From: Echinarachnius parma
Taxonomy: Eukaryota > Echinodermata > Echinoidea > Clypeasteroida > Echinarachniidae
Reading direction: 5' to 3'
DNA length: 64,000 nucleotides
Assembly (NCBI GenBank): GCA_037951105.1
Contig: JBAMJV010010103.1
Location: 33,526 to 97,525 of the forward strand
The position numbers were made by a program, and so were the translations under genes. Below the pieces are notes generated by a model. The model searched no databases. It saw only the letters and a program-made list of their open reading frames with translations, and had not been told where the DNA came from. This document shows positions 22,431-32,510 of the stretch, in pieces (within the stretch, counting starts at the first letter, position 1; each line of letters opens with the position of its first letter).

Positions 22431-22431
22431 T

Positions 22432-23225
22432 TAAGAACATTTGCCTACCATATATTTTATATTTCACAACAATGTAATGCAAACATAAAACAACATTCAC
22501 ATTGTACCATGACATTATAAAAACAACAACAACATCAACAACAACAACAAAGAACTATAAGAATATGCCACCAATAAATTGTATTCCCCCCAAATCAGTC
22601 TGACCACGCCACACCACTCCAATAAATAATAATGTACTATGATTTTAGAATGTTTGCTTACTATATTAACTTCATCACAAAAATGTACAGCAAACAAAAA
22701 TACAACAACGTTGTACCAGTAACCAAGGAGGTATTATACCTCCTTGGTTGTACCATGAAAGTAGGTTCATGGTTGTACCAATATTTCAGAATATTTGTGA
22801 AATTCTTAAATTAAGAGCAAGATCTGTTTAAAAGAATGTGACATGCTGACACAATTGCTCATATTGCTACGGCCATTTGGATGTGAACTTTGACTTTGAC
22901 TGTAGGCTGTAGCGACATGTAAATGTACAAATGTACATGTATACTTTAATGACAAAAAAAGACATTTTTGAATGTTTTAGAATATTTGCCTAACATATAT
23001 ATTCATATCATCACAAACAACAAGTGCAGCAAGCAAAAAACAATATTGTTGTACCAATATTGTAGAATATTTGAGAAATTCATGAATAATGAGAAAAAGG
23101 GTTGAAAGAATGTGAGTCACATTCTTGTGAGATACTGCTGACAATTGCTCACTCCCCACATAGTATATATGGCCATTTGGATGCGACCTTTGACATTGAC
23201 TGTAGGCTGACATAGCTATTTAATT
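22432..23225 (+). repeat. Degenerate tandem repeat, 2-3 units of about 330 bp
   Basis: Shared ordered blocks: AGAATATTTG(C)C/TTGCTTAC, CATCACAA, a GCAAACAAAAA-like block, TTGTACCAATATT, GAATATTTG(T/A)GAAATTC, GACAATTGCTCA and GGCCATTTGGATG(T/C)GA...GACTGTAGGCTG. Units span about 22640-22925 and 22970-23225. A weaker piece lies at 22432-22510. A (CAA)n patch lies at 22519-22550. Confidence 0.7.
22721..22749. repeat. 29-nt perfect hairpin, AACCAAGGAGG motif
   Basis: AACCAAGGAGGTAT, one T, ATACCTCCTTGGTT. The same AACCAAGGAGG arm recurs in hairpin form at 52807-52836 and as a single arm at 52790-52800. Confidence 0.85.
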
Positions 23226-24030
23226 TGATGAGAATACAAGATGGTCTTATGCCTTCCAATATGATACCCTTTTCACATCTAACTAAATTTTAATCTAAAT
23301 TTTAAGAAATTTAAACTGTTTCAGAATAAGCTTCAATAAATAATCTGATGCAAGCTATTATTTTGTTTACATTACCCTGTGTCCTTTTTTGTGTCTGCTT
23401 GGACAAGATATTATAAGTTTAGATATTTTATGGAATGGAGAGTGTTTAAACTTTCATAGATATTTTGTATGTGGACTACATGTATAATTCTTGATCTACA
23501 TGTACATGTATGATCCTAATTTAAACTGTTCCATAACAAGTATATCGTTACATGCCCATTTTTGAGCCTACATGTACATGTATGTAGGCAAGATTATAAT
23601 ATGTTTCAGATACCAGTAAATTCAGGCAGTTTCATGATATTTTGACTGATGGGTCTTACCCTTTTATATAAAAAGTTAGGTAATTTTTAAACCATTTTTA
23701 AAGATTACCTCTAACATAAGATGTGAAAGGTCTACATGTATATGTCACTCTGCAGACATGAAATAATCATTACTGTCTGGATGGAAATACTACATTTAGC
23801 ATTCCAATATAGTACATTCTGTCAGGATGATATAATTAAAGTTATTATAATATACTGTATGAAGTTAAAGATTTAACCTGTACTTTATGTATTGCAGACG
23901 ATTTGATTTTGGTATAAATTAACATGCATTCTCCACAGGCCACAGCCAGAGTATTTAGTATGCTCCCCAGGGAGTTGAGAATGTGTACAAGATAATTGTG
24001 CGGGTCTGAACTGTACCAAATGACCAGGGA
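23226..24030. other. AT-rich stretch with palindromic TACATGTA clusters
   Basis: TACATGTACATGTATG-type self-complementary strings recur near 23490-23585. Otherwise nothing seen. Confidence 0.45.
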
Positions 24031-24122
24031 TAATAATAAGCGCTTAGCTGAGGCTGTTCTGCATTAGGCGCTATACATGTACAGTAGATACAAATACAAT
24101 CTATTATTATTATTATTATAAT
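24030..24122 (+). repeat. GCGCTTAG dispersed repeat with ATA/TTA triplet ends
   Basis: ATAATAATAAGCGCTTAG opens the block and (TTA)n closes it. A relative lies at 43330-43402 (ATAATAATAGCGCTTAGAGG ... ATTATTATTATTATTA). Confidence 0.6.
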
Positions 24123-24466
24123 TATTTCCAGGAGGTAAAGGCACTTTCAGGATTTTAAACCACATGGCTGAAAGTGATCATAAATTAACAATTATATGGT
24201 CAGGACATACATTTGTAAACTGTGGACCTGGTGCAAAAAATATCAAATTCATACTCTGCCAAAATGACTGATGCACATGTACAGTATAGTAGTATACCAC
24301 AATTATTGAATTGATACCTGTATAAATCTACCTGTATTTTTGATCTGCCAGACAATGAATTTTGAATGTCTGAATTGGAATTTTGATGACAAGTCCCTCC
24401 ATTAGTCCAGTTTTATTATATACTTGGTTTCAAATTTCCTTGCTTTGTGTGGAATTGATTGATTGA

Positions 24467-24646
24467 TTGTCAACAATTTTCAATTTTGTTTTTGTGGTGA
24501 ATGCACAGGTCTGGTTCTAAATCATTAATTGGATTATTTGTCATTCAATATTCCAATTATATTCATTTTCCTCTATTTCCCTTTGAGGAATTAAATGACT
24601 GTCAACATTTTAATTCATTGTTGTGGTGAATTAACTGGGTTTCAGT
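24467..24646 (+). repeat. Tandem duplication, about 132-bp unit
   Basis: GTCAACAATTTTCAATTTTG then TTGTGGTGAAT recurs as GTCAACATTTTAATTCATTG then TTGTGGTGAAT. Confidence 0.6.
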
Positions 24647-24649
24647 TTT

Positions 24650-24663
24650 AGTGTGGAGCCCTG
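24650..24663 (+). mobile_element. Solo right terminus of repeat family H (AGTGTGGAGCCCTG)
   Basis: AGTGTGGAGCCCTG matches the inverted end CAGGGCTCCACACT of the element at 44753. No left end is nearby. Confidence 0.45.
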
Positions 24664-24958
24664 CTTGTGCTTGTGTTAAGATATATTCTGACCCCAACGA
24701 TTTGAATCTTGTAGTACATGTAGTATACATATATATGTAGCCAACAAAATAATGATAATGCTTTTCTTGAGTTATTAATCAGGTAATGAGGGAAATTTTG
24801 TGAAGGTCTATTCATTGGAACGAAAGTGGAACCACCATTCTTTCTGTCTGATACTTGTACATGTAATTAATTTTACCTACATGTATACAAGACGCGTAGA
24901 AAGAAAATAGGTTTGACAACATTTATTTTGATAGACTAACCTTTGGAAGAAAACATCA

Positions 24959-25465
24959 GGGCCCCGTTACATTGTACATAAGTATTTATGATCAATCATA
25001 TGATTGATCCATTGTTCATACGATTGATTTATTGATCGTACGATTAATCGTACGACCTATGAATTAATCGTACGATCAAAAGATCAATCGTACGACCTAT
25101 GAATTGATCGTATGATCAATTGATCAATCGGACGATTAATCGTACGACCTATGAATTGATCGTACGATCAAAAGATCAATCGTACGACCTATGAATTGAT
25201 CGTATGATCAATTGATCAATCGGACGATTAATCGTACGACCTATGAATTGATCGTACGATCAATTGATCAATCGTACGATTAATCGTACGACCTATGAAT
25301 TGATCGTATGATCAATTGATCAATCGGACGATTAATCGTACGACCTATGAATTGATCGTACGATCAATTGATCAATCGTACGATTAATCGTACGACCTAT
25401 GAATTGATCGTACGATCAATTGATCAATCGTACGATTAATCCCATATCTTTATGTTACAGGGCCC
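24959..25465. mobile_element. TIR element carrying a palindromic 40/52-bp tandem array
   Basis: The left end GGGCCCCGTTACAT (24959) mirrors the right end ATGTTACAGGGCCC (25452-25465) with one difference. Between them is an array in which ACCTATGAATTRATCG recurs at 25055, 25095, 25147, 25187, 25239, 25291, 25343 and 25395. The spacings are 40, 52, 40, 52, 52, 52 and 52. Each unit contains self-complementary TCGTACGA and TTGATCAA. The array is intact and CpG-dense in an AT-rich, CpG-poor neighbourhood. No coding capacity. Confidence 0.85.
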
Positions 25466-25603
25466 AGGTGTATACTGATCATGCACATATATATGAATAT
25501 TAATTTCATTTCCTGGTTCAACCCTGAAGATGTAAAGAAAATGAAACTTGCCTAGATAATATACAGCAAGATCAAAGATCAATCACACACAGTCCTCAAG
25601 TAC

Positions 25604-25648
25604 TTAACCCCTCCGGCACTGGCCAGAAATTACTTGGGCTAAAGCAAG
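25604..25648 (+). mobile_element. Left fragment of a small TTAACCC element (family M2)
   Basis: TTAACCCCTCCGGCACTGGC, then AGAAATTACTTGGGCTA, matches the start of 25917-26018. It is cut off where the next element begins. Confidence 0.6.
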
Positions 25649-25909
25649 CCTCCACACTAACATATTTTGTTTGTACTGGCCCATTCGGGCAAGTAAAATC
25701 ATACAGTTTGAAATGTTACTTGCCCCAATATAAAATGTACTTGCCCTCTTACTTCTAGATGAGATTATTTAAACACAAATATGAAATTACATTTTTCTCT
25801 TTTAGTTGTACACAATTATTAAGTTGCCCGATCGGGCAAGCAAACAGAGACAATTTATGACATTTTACTTGCCTGACACCTGGGCAAGCGGGCTAGTGTC
25901 GAGGCCCTG
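25645..25909. mobile_element. Family H element with GCCCGATCGGGC core
   Basis: It is bounded by GCCTCCACACTAAC on the left and GCTAGTGTCGAGGCCCTG on the right, worn inverted ends. Inside, ACTTGCCC/GGGCAAG strings occur in both orientations around TTGCCCGATCGGGCAAG. A relative at 44753-45070 has the same ends and spacing. There CTGGCCCGGTCGGGCCAG-type strings replace them. Ends of the form CAGGG...CCCTG resemble the hAT superfamily, but that assignment is inference. Confidence 0.6.
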
Positions 25910-25916
25910 CTTACGG

Positions 25917-26018
25917 TTAACCCATTCAGCACTGGCCCAAAATTACTTTGGCTAGAATCTAGATGGAGGATGTATGTACATGTTATTTACGATACACAAA
26001 TTGGCTTCAATGGGTTAA
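25917..26018 (+). mobile_element. Miniature TTAACCC element, family M2 (102 bp)
   Basis: TTAACCCATTCAGCACTGGC at the left and CTTCAATGGGTTAA at the right: inverted ends with TTAA at both edges. Relatives: 25604 (fragment) and 63238-63330. Confidence 0.7.
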
Positions 26019-26549
26019 ATTCTTATTCAACTTAAACCATTTTTTATACGGTCTCTTTGCCTTTTCTCTGTGTTTTTCTATGTGCAGCCTTTTATAAATG
26101 TGGTTTCAACGTTCGACCTAATTCTGTATCAATTTCCAATCACACTTTGATGCATGTCGCATGAATTGGTTCTTTCCCGTTAATTTCCTCAATCATGTGT
26201 ACATCGATCAATGACAGTTCAATCAATGTATTGTACATGATTCATATTGATTGAAAGGGGCCGGATTAGGTTACGAACTTGATATATTCATCTCTGGCAA
26301 CCTACATGTACATGTACGTGAAGTTTTTCCCAATTTAATTCTAACTCTCTGTTCCTAGAGGGCAGGTTTTTTATTCCTCAATTATTTCCTTGAAGTAATG
26401 TACATGTAGCTAACAAATGTTCATACTATTTTACTATTTTACAGGTCATGATAAAATGTGTTTGTACATGTATGTAGATATTCACTGTTTACATTCATGA
26501 ACATACATGTATACTGAACTGAAGTATGCCGCAACTTTTTCAATCTGAT
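26019..26549. other. Unique non-coding stretch, possible regulatory block
   Basis: 26090-26280 is balanced in composition and non-repetitive, with strings such as ACATCGATCAATGACAG and GGCCGGATTAGG that resemble homeodomain-type sites. Resemblance only; nothing shows function. Confidence 0.2.
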
Positions 26550-26738
26550 GGATATTAAGCAAATAACCATCGACTGGGAGGGTGATGGCAAAACTATACG
26601 CGCCGAGGTGATCTGCAAAGGTACTATCATGCCGAGGCGATAGCCGAGGCATGATGGTACCTTTGGAGATCACCGAGGCGCGTATAGTTTGCCTCCATCA
26701 CCCGAGCAAGGAGATTTGGTTATTTGTTTTATATCCCT
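26550..26738. mobile_element. Fold-back element, about 85-bp arms
   Basis: The arm containing GGGTGATGG and ACTATACGCGCCGAGG (26579-26634) pairs with the complementary segment 26647-26703 with small loops. The pairing extends outward through CAAATAACCA/TGGTTATTTG. The centre is GAGGCGATAGCCGA. Confidence 0.85.
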
Positions 26739-27279
26739 CATATTATTTGGATCACAAACGACCTATAACTAACACAAAGGGCTCAACAGTTTGGAATATT
26801 GAGCAATTGATCGAGTCTTTTATTTACATTTTGTAAATCCTGCACATGAACACGATTTATGATTAAAAAAGGCTAAGACGCTTATACCATTGTTACGTTA
26901 AGCGTAGCCGCGCGTACACTTTGCGCAACAGCGCACTACCTTTCTGCGCACAAACGCGCACACGCGTACTTGCGCTGCCACAAGCGTTCACATTGGCTGC
27001 CGCTGCGTTCTGGGTTGTCATGGGAACAAAACAAGTCGGTTGTAAACGTTCGCTGATTCCTCATTTAGAGGTTGTTAACAACGTGCCCTATGAGATTACA
27101 TGCGTATCAGCAATTTAATATAACACCCTCGGCAGGGCCAAAAAGTTCGTTGTCCTCGACAAAAAAGGTACTGTACAAAAGTACTATATGAGGTTGGGAT
27201 TTGATGGGAGAAATTATACTTGAACACGTGACGGCGTTTCGACCAATCACATGGCTAGAACATTCTCATGAGGGATATA
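26739..27279. other. CpG-rich segment between inverted TATATCCCTCAT boxes
   Basis: TATATCCCTCAT (26730-26741) and ATGAGGGATATA (27268-27279) are inverted copies, so the fold-back element may be one end of a larger composite. 26900-27000 is CpG-rich with TGCGCAACAGCGC and CGCGCACACGCG. The 65-codon frame at 26921-27118 shows no domain. Confidence 0.45.
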
Positions 27280-27311
27280 ACACAAAATATTAAACATAAT
27301 ACCTACAGTGT

Positions 27312-27412
27312 ATGGTAATTTTAGGGGCTACCTACTGAATTAAGGGGGCTATTTTGAAAATTAGGGGGCAAAATCTCCCTCAGCCCCCGTATAGTTCCTA
27401 CCCTGGTATGCC
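27312..27412 (-). repeat. GCCCCC-rich dispersed repeat (family C), inverted copy
   Basis: GGGGCTACCTACTGAATT, GGGGGCTATTTTGAAAAT and CAGCCCCCGTATAGTTCCTA are the reverse complement of the copy at 34715-34905. Confidence 0.8.
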
Positions 27413-28380
27413 ACGTCATTAACCCAGAGCTTTAGAACTGGTTCAGAAATTACTCGGTTTTGGGTTTATGTAAATGTGTATTATCAAAATCAAACAGACC
27501 TACATTTATGCATGTAATCAGGTTAACCAACAATGGAAAACATTCCCAAGAAAAAAATGCAGAGTAAGTTATTTGAATATGATTTTCTTCATTGTTGCTT
27601 TATAAATCTCCAGGAGGTAATAGCAAATCATCCATTAGGGAGCTTATTTGTGACTTATGGCCTGAGGGGTATGCCTGGACAAAGAACGCATTGATATAAA
27701 GGTAAGACCATTTTGTGACCAAAATAACATCAGACCAGATGAAGAAATTCTGCTATTTCCAGCACAAATGATGCAGACAAACAAGCAAATCAGCAAATAA
27801 ATTAGGGTGCCTTTATTTATACTTGTCTAGCTCAGAATTAACGTTTTGATAATGTTTCAGGATTATCTGTTGTACATAGTATTATACAGTATACCATACA
27901 ACTTTGCTCTGCACTCAACGGTTGGAAATGAACTCTGTACAACTACAAGTACATGTAATGTACCTTCATTACTTCACAGAAATATTACTGTTACTTCAAC
28001 ACTACCATTTTGAAATGAGAATAAAAATAAAATATTTAGACCTTTTTAAATGTACATGTAATAGCGTCTTGAAAGTAAAGGTTGGAAATAAGTAAACTCC
28101 TGTAAAGATGCACAGCAAAAATATTATCCAACACCATCAGTATTTCAATTTTAGTTTTAAAATTTAAAGGAAAGATCTAAAATTGTATGCAAACTTGTAT
28201 GTATTGAGCACTGTTATTGGTTCTAATAATAGTCATCTACATTGTACTGCATGTAACAGAGTCTCTCACTTCACCCACCATAACACAAAAAGGTGAATAG
28301 AGTTGAGTTTAGTTCATTGTCAATTTCTATTGACATTTTATGAATGGATTATTCCCCTCCATGTTTGCCCTTGGTTGCAA
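27413..28380. other. Non-coding stretch
   Basis: No exon, TIR pair or repeat copy seen. Confidence 0.4.
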
Positions 28381-28382
28381 AC

Positions 28383-28720
28383 CTGGGTCATGGGCTGCAC
28401 CCCCAATAGAGCTAAAGAAATTATAGAATTTTGTACAATGACAAGAAACATTAGGTACATGTATGTCTAGGGTGAAATAGTAACTGCTGTTGTATTTTGG
28501 TTATCTCCCCAAATGGTCTCCTGTCCAAAACAAAACAAAAACAACAAAATGGGCCGTTTTTGGTTAATCCATGACCTGGGTCATGAGCTGCACCCCAATT
28601 GAGCTAACGAAATTATAGATATCTTTGACAACTTGAGAAACATCATATATATTAATGTATGAAATAGTGGTAGTATTTTTGATAATTCCCCAAATGGTCA
28701 CCTGTAAAAAAAATGTTTAG
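28383..28720 (+). repeat. Tandem duplication, about 185-bp unit
   Basis: CCTGGGTCATG(G/A)GCTGCACC, GAGCTAA(A/C)GAAATTATAGA and CCCCAAATGGTC(T/A)CCTGT appear in order near 28382-28525, and again near 28573-28705. Confidence 0.8.
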
Positions 28721-28782
28721 AATAACTTTATAATAGCATTACATATTTACTGGAGTGAATGACTGGGGTACAGTATGTCATA

Positions 28783-28862
28783 TTAACCCGTTGCTTACGG
28801 GAACCGGGTGGGCTATGTACAAAGTCGATGGGGATTTTAGAATCTCGTAGTGAACGGGTTAA
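28783..28862 (+). mobile_element. Miniature TTAA element, family M1 (80 bp)
   Basis: It runs TTAACCCGTTGCTTACGGGA to GTGAACGGGTTAA, with TTAA on both edges and inverted CCCGTT/AACGGG ends. The body reads GGGCTATGTACAAAGTCGAT and GGGGATTTTAGAATCTC. This is the best-preserved of seven copies in the window. Confidence 0.8.
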
Positions 28863-28994
28863 AATGTAGTGAACATTATTTTGTCTATCAGTACATCAAT
28901 ATTTAGTCTAACAGTACATGTACCTGGGAGCATTTCCCCAAGTACTCAACATATCTTGAAATTTGAAACAATAGTCCTAATACAGGGTGTATCT

Positions 28995-29081
28995 TTAACT
29001 TGTTCCCTTTGACTTTGAGATTCTAAAATCTCCATAGACTTTGTACACAGCCCAATGGTTTCCATATAGTCAAGGGGTTAA
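28995..29081 (-). mobile_element. Miniature TTAA element, family M1, inverted copy
   Basis: TTAACTTGTTCCC at the left, GAGATTCTAAAATCTCCATA and GACTTTGTACACAGCCC inside, AAGGGGTTAA at the right. It is the reverse complement arrangement of 28783-28862, only 130 bp away. Confidence 0.75.
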
Positions 29082-29199
29082 TAGTGTTATGTACTCTCAA
29101 TGTATCATGACAGTTCTGTAATCCTTATATTGGGATGATCCTACATGTACTCATAATATAAGTATAGCATACATGTACAGTGTTATGCGTTGACTGGAG

Positions 29200-29420
29200 A
29201 GTATGACTGTATGTCATACGATCCCATGTGCGGAACGAATCGGTGATGGATGTGATTAATGGGCATTTAATCAAAGTCGTCGTGAGCGTTCTGTAACTGG
29301 CATAACTACAAGGACTGGTGCCCCATTCTAATTGCACGATCATCTGTCGGCCTTACGCCCTGTTACCTGCACCCAGAGCTCAATCGTGCTTAATTTGATT
29401 CGGCATTGTATCACAAATGA
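29200..29420. other. Unique block, possible regulatory element
   Basis: Balanced composition and non-repetitive, with paired GATTAATGGGCATTTAATC half-sites near 29254-29272. Not coding in any frame of note. Confidence 0.2.
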
Positions 29421-29864
29421 TAACGATGAAACATATATATTTGCTGGCGTATATATTACAACCTCAACACAAAATGTATAATTAAATAATGCAATGGGAA
29501 TGAATGTTCAAGGGTAATATGACTGTTTCTGGGATAGTTTAAATTTGAGAAGGCATGAAATATACATTGGAAGTTCATGTGTCTATGATGCAGACTCCAG
29601 TTAATCATACATAAGTAATAGTTGACTCTGGTATTTTATCACGTTTATAGATGTTTAAATAAATCAATCAATCAATCTATATACACATTTTCAGTACGTT
29701 GCTTTTTAAAACAAAACACCTTATATATCTACATTAATAAACTAATCTACATTGTATGTTGTGGTTAAATGCCTTTGAAGAATGTTCTATAGTATTATGT
29801 TGGGAGTATGAATGACTAATTGATTAGATGACTGTCTTTATCGAGGTCACTTCTCACAAAAGCT
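29421..29864. other. Non-coding spacer
   Basis: AT-rich with a short (ATCA)n patch near 29660. Nothing else seen. Confidence 0.4.
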
Positions 29865-29884
29865 GTTCACCTTCGAAGGTGAAC
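29865..29884. repeat. 20-bp perfect palindrome
   Basis: GTTCACCTTCGAAGGTGAAC is completely self-complementary. It lies in a region of degenerate repeats (29930-30000 and 30325-30400 share TTGACCAGAC and AAGTCACCAGACA). Confidence 0.8.
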
Positions 29885-30444
29885 CATGTTGTAAACAATT
29901 ATGTTTTATTGTGACTACGAGAGTCTGAACGAGTGGTGCCCTTTTCCTTGTGTTTGACCAGACAGAAAAAAGAAGTCACCAGACATCTTATATAATTCTT
30001 ATTGTTAGCTGTGTAGTGTTTGTTCAGAGTATGAATGATGCTTGACTACATGTAGATGACAGTATGGATGGAGATCACTTAGAACTCACTACCTAGACAA
30101 CTTCTACCTGTAAACAGCATTTTATTGAGAGTGTGAACAAGCTCTCCTCTTTCCCTTGACAAGCTAACTGCCTTTATAGCCCTGTTCGTAAAGCTGTATT
30201 GCACATATTGATACAAACGTACATGTACGTAATTTTCCTGGTCGCGCGATCAGAGGGCATTGAGCATTTAGTGGGCTATATATAGTGGAATGGATGCATT
30301 TAGTGGGCTCCGCGCGGTATAAAACGTTCACAGTCTGAACTATCCCTTGACCAGACCATGGACCTACCAGACAGATAGTAAAGTCACCAGACAGCTCATA
30401 GCCTTGTATGTAATTGATATGTCCACCATGGAAAAGAGGAGGTT

Positions 30445-30480
30445 GGGGGGGGGGGGGGGGGGGGGGGGGCGGGCGGCAGG
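30445..30480. repeat. Long poly-G run
   Basis: About 26 uninterrupted G followed by CGGGCGGCAGGC. The minus frame with poly-proline is an artefact. Confidence 0.9.
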
Positions 30481-30615
30481 CGAGGATAGAGAAGAGGTTA
30501 GAGCTAATGAGCACAGTTAGATTTAATAAGCTCCTTCCTGCTAACATCATCAGCAGTTAACTGTTACTTGAATAGAGACCTAGTTTCTCAATGTCCATTA
30601 TCTGTTCAGTTCCCT

Positions 30616-30947
30616 TTAAAGGGACTTAGTAACATTGTCCAAATCCTCAAAATAAAATTTTAATTCTAGCGGTTCCCTTATACCTTGTTGTATAAAAAAA
30701 AAAAATCATGGGACAGGTTTCGGTTTTTAAAATTTCCCTTTCGTTACAAAGTTATGTATGATTGAAGTATTCAGATAAGAAAAACTCCGGGCGAGTTTTT
30801 CTTCCGTGTACAAAGTGAGTGCAGCGAGTTACTGAATATCACTTTGCATTTTCGCTCATTACTTGGCCATACAATGTCCATTTGACTTGAAATTTTCACG
30901 CAATACCCTGTGGACATATGAGATAACAACAATATACATCCCTTTAA
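30616..30947 (-). mobile_element. TTAA-3 family MITE
   Basis: The left end TTAAAGGGACTTAGTAACAT is followed by TGTCCAAATCCTCAAAATAA. It is the inverted form of 59096-59480, sharing AGAAAAACTCCGGGCGAG and TTGCATTTTCGCTCATTACT. The right terminus is worn and reaches a TTAA (30944-30947) that also begins the next small element. Confidence 0.8.
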
Positions 30948-31026
30948 CCCGTTCCCTACGAGGTTCTGAAATCCCCATATATACTTTGTACACAACCCCC
31001 CTGGTTCCCGTTGACCAAGGGGTTAA
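30944..31026 (-). mobile_element. Miniature TTAA element, family M1, abutting TTAA-3
   Basis: TTAACCCGTTCCCTACGAGG to ACCAAGGGGTTAA, with GTTCTGAAATCCCCATA and CTTTGTACACAACCC inside. It shares the TTAA at 30944 with the preceding element. Confidence 0.8.
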
Positions 31027-31376
31027 TATAATAGTAACCAAAATGCATGCAGAGAAAACCCATTTAAAACTGTTACAGAGCTCAAACTAAAATGCAGCTT
31101 TATACCGAGTGTTCATGAGCAGTTCTGGATCTCTGTTACCAAGGGAAGAGCTTGTTATCTGTTCTAAGGGAAGTAAAGTAATGCTGTACATGTGTACATT
31201 CCCAGGACCCAACCACATGCGGTGTAAAACCATTAGACATTTATCTGTTATGTAGCTCTACCCAGGGAGTCTCTGGACTCTGAGGTTCCTCAAAGCATAG
31301 ACTACAATGTAAGTCTATGCTCAAAGTGGCTTATTTTCATGAGGGAATCTGCTTTTGAATTATACATGTATTCATG
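31027..31376. other. Non-coding spacer
   Basis: Contains a short inverted pair around CATAGACTACA...GTAAGTCTATG near 31297-31318. Nothing else seen. Confidence 0.4.
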
Positions 31377-31645
31377 GTGAAACTTGTGAGCTCATGAACT
31401 TGCAAAAGCATTTTTTGGTATTATTTGGTTCTTAGTTCAAGGAGTTGTTATTGTAATTCTGTATAAATGTTACAGTTATTATATATAGTGCTGAAAGTGA
31501 AACTTGTAAACTTGCGAAGGCCTTTTGGTCCTCTATTCAAGGACCTGTTGTAAAGTAACTATACCAATTTTTGTGGTAAGCGCTGAAAGTGAAACTTGTA
31601 ATCTTGCGAAAGTGTCAAATAGTCTGTTCAAGGAGTTTAACTGCA
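31377..31645 (+). repeat. Three tandem units of about 90-120 bp
   Basis: GTGAAACTTGT starts units at 31377, 31497 and 31589. Each continues with an AACTTGCGAAA-like block and then TTCAAGGA(G/C). Confidence 0.8.
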
Positions 31646-32320
31646 TGTTACCGTGTCACCATGGATACTATTAATGTTTAGTACAGTTGCACATTAATTC
31701 ATAGTTTTATAAACACTTGATACTTTAATCCCCGATTTGTTTTCTCTTCAGGTGTGATCTATTTCACAGATTTTCTTTATAGGATTATAATTATGCATCG
31801 ATAATGTCAGAAAACCTTTTTTGGGGAATTACAAGAGAGAAGTAATTGTGTCATAACAATAACTCGTAAAATAACACATGAGATGTTTATAAATTAATTT
31901 AAGACCACATTCATGGAGTTACAGTAAGGATGGATAGTTTGATGGATGAATGGAGTTTGTGTAAAGATTTTTTCTGTTTTTCCATTTTCAGGTACAGTAC
32001 GTTGGATATAACAGCCGTTCTCTTTTCATGTTTGATATCAAAATGTCACTTTAAATTTTGTTTTGAATGGCATTCTATTATAATTTACAGGGGCTCTATG
32101 ATTTTCAAGAGCTCTTTTTGTAATTTCGAGGGCTACTTTTATCACCCGGATATCACCCATGTATTCACTGCCTTACACTTGTACAAGCAGGATATATTTC
32201 TGAACAGATTGATTTGAATTACCCTCTGAGTCTGATCAGAGTGGACCTCATGCATGCATCCACATCGATCCATGGGAGGCTCACTGCGAATGGGGTATTA
32301 GAGGCACTGCTTATAAAATG
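31646..32320. other. Non-coding stretch
   Basis: The 95-codon frame at 31930-32217 is AT-driven with no domain. A TTTCAGGTACAG string near 31986 could be a chance acceptor. Confidence 0.35.
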
Positions 32321-32323
32321 CAA

Positions 32324-32510
32324 TGACCCCCCCACCCCCAGTGGCAAAGTGTGGTCCGATCGATTGGGGGGGGGGGGGGGGGTGGGGGGGGGGAGGGGCA
32401 TGCACATTATTGGGGGGCAAGTCAAATGTAGCTCTTATGGTTTCTCCTGTTATTGTTCTCAAATAATGGAGGGGGGGGGGGGAGGCATGTGCCCCCCTGC
32501 CCTCCCGTAC
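32324..32510. repeat. G-rich and C-rich block
   Basis: CCCCCCCACCCCCAG, then about 17 G at 32366-32382 with further G runs to 32396, then another G run at 32470-32482 and C runs near 32493. The 112-codon frame with poly-Gly is low-complexity. Confidence 0.8.

Noticed and set aside
24985-25440. Regular 40/52-bp array considered as a CRISPR-like array
   Set aside because: There are no unique spacers; the whole unit repeats, and it lies inside a TIR element in an animal genome.
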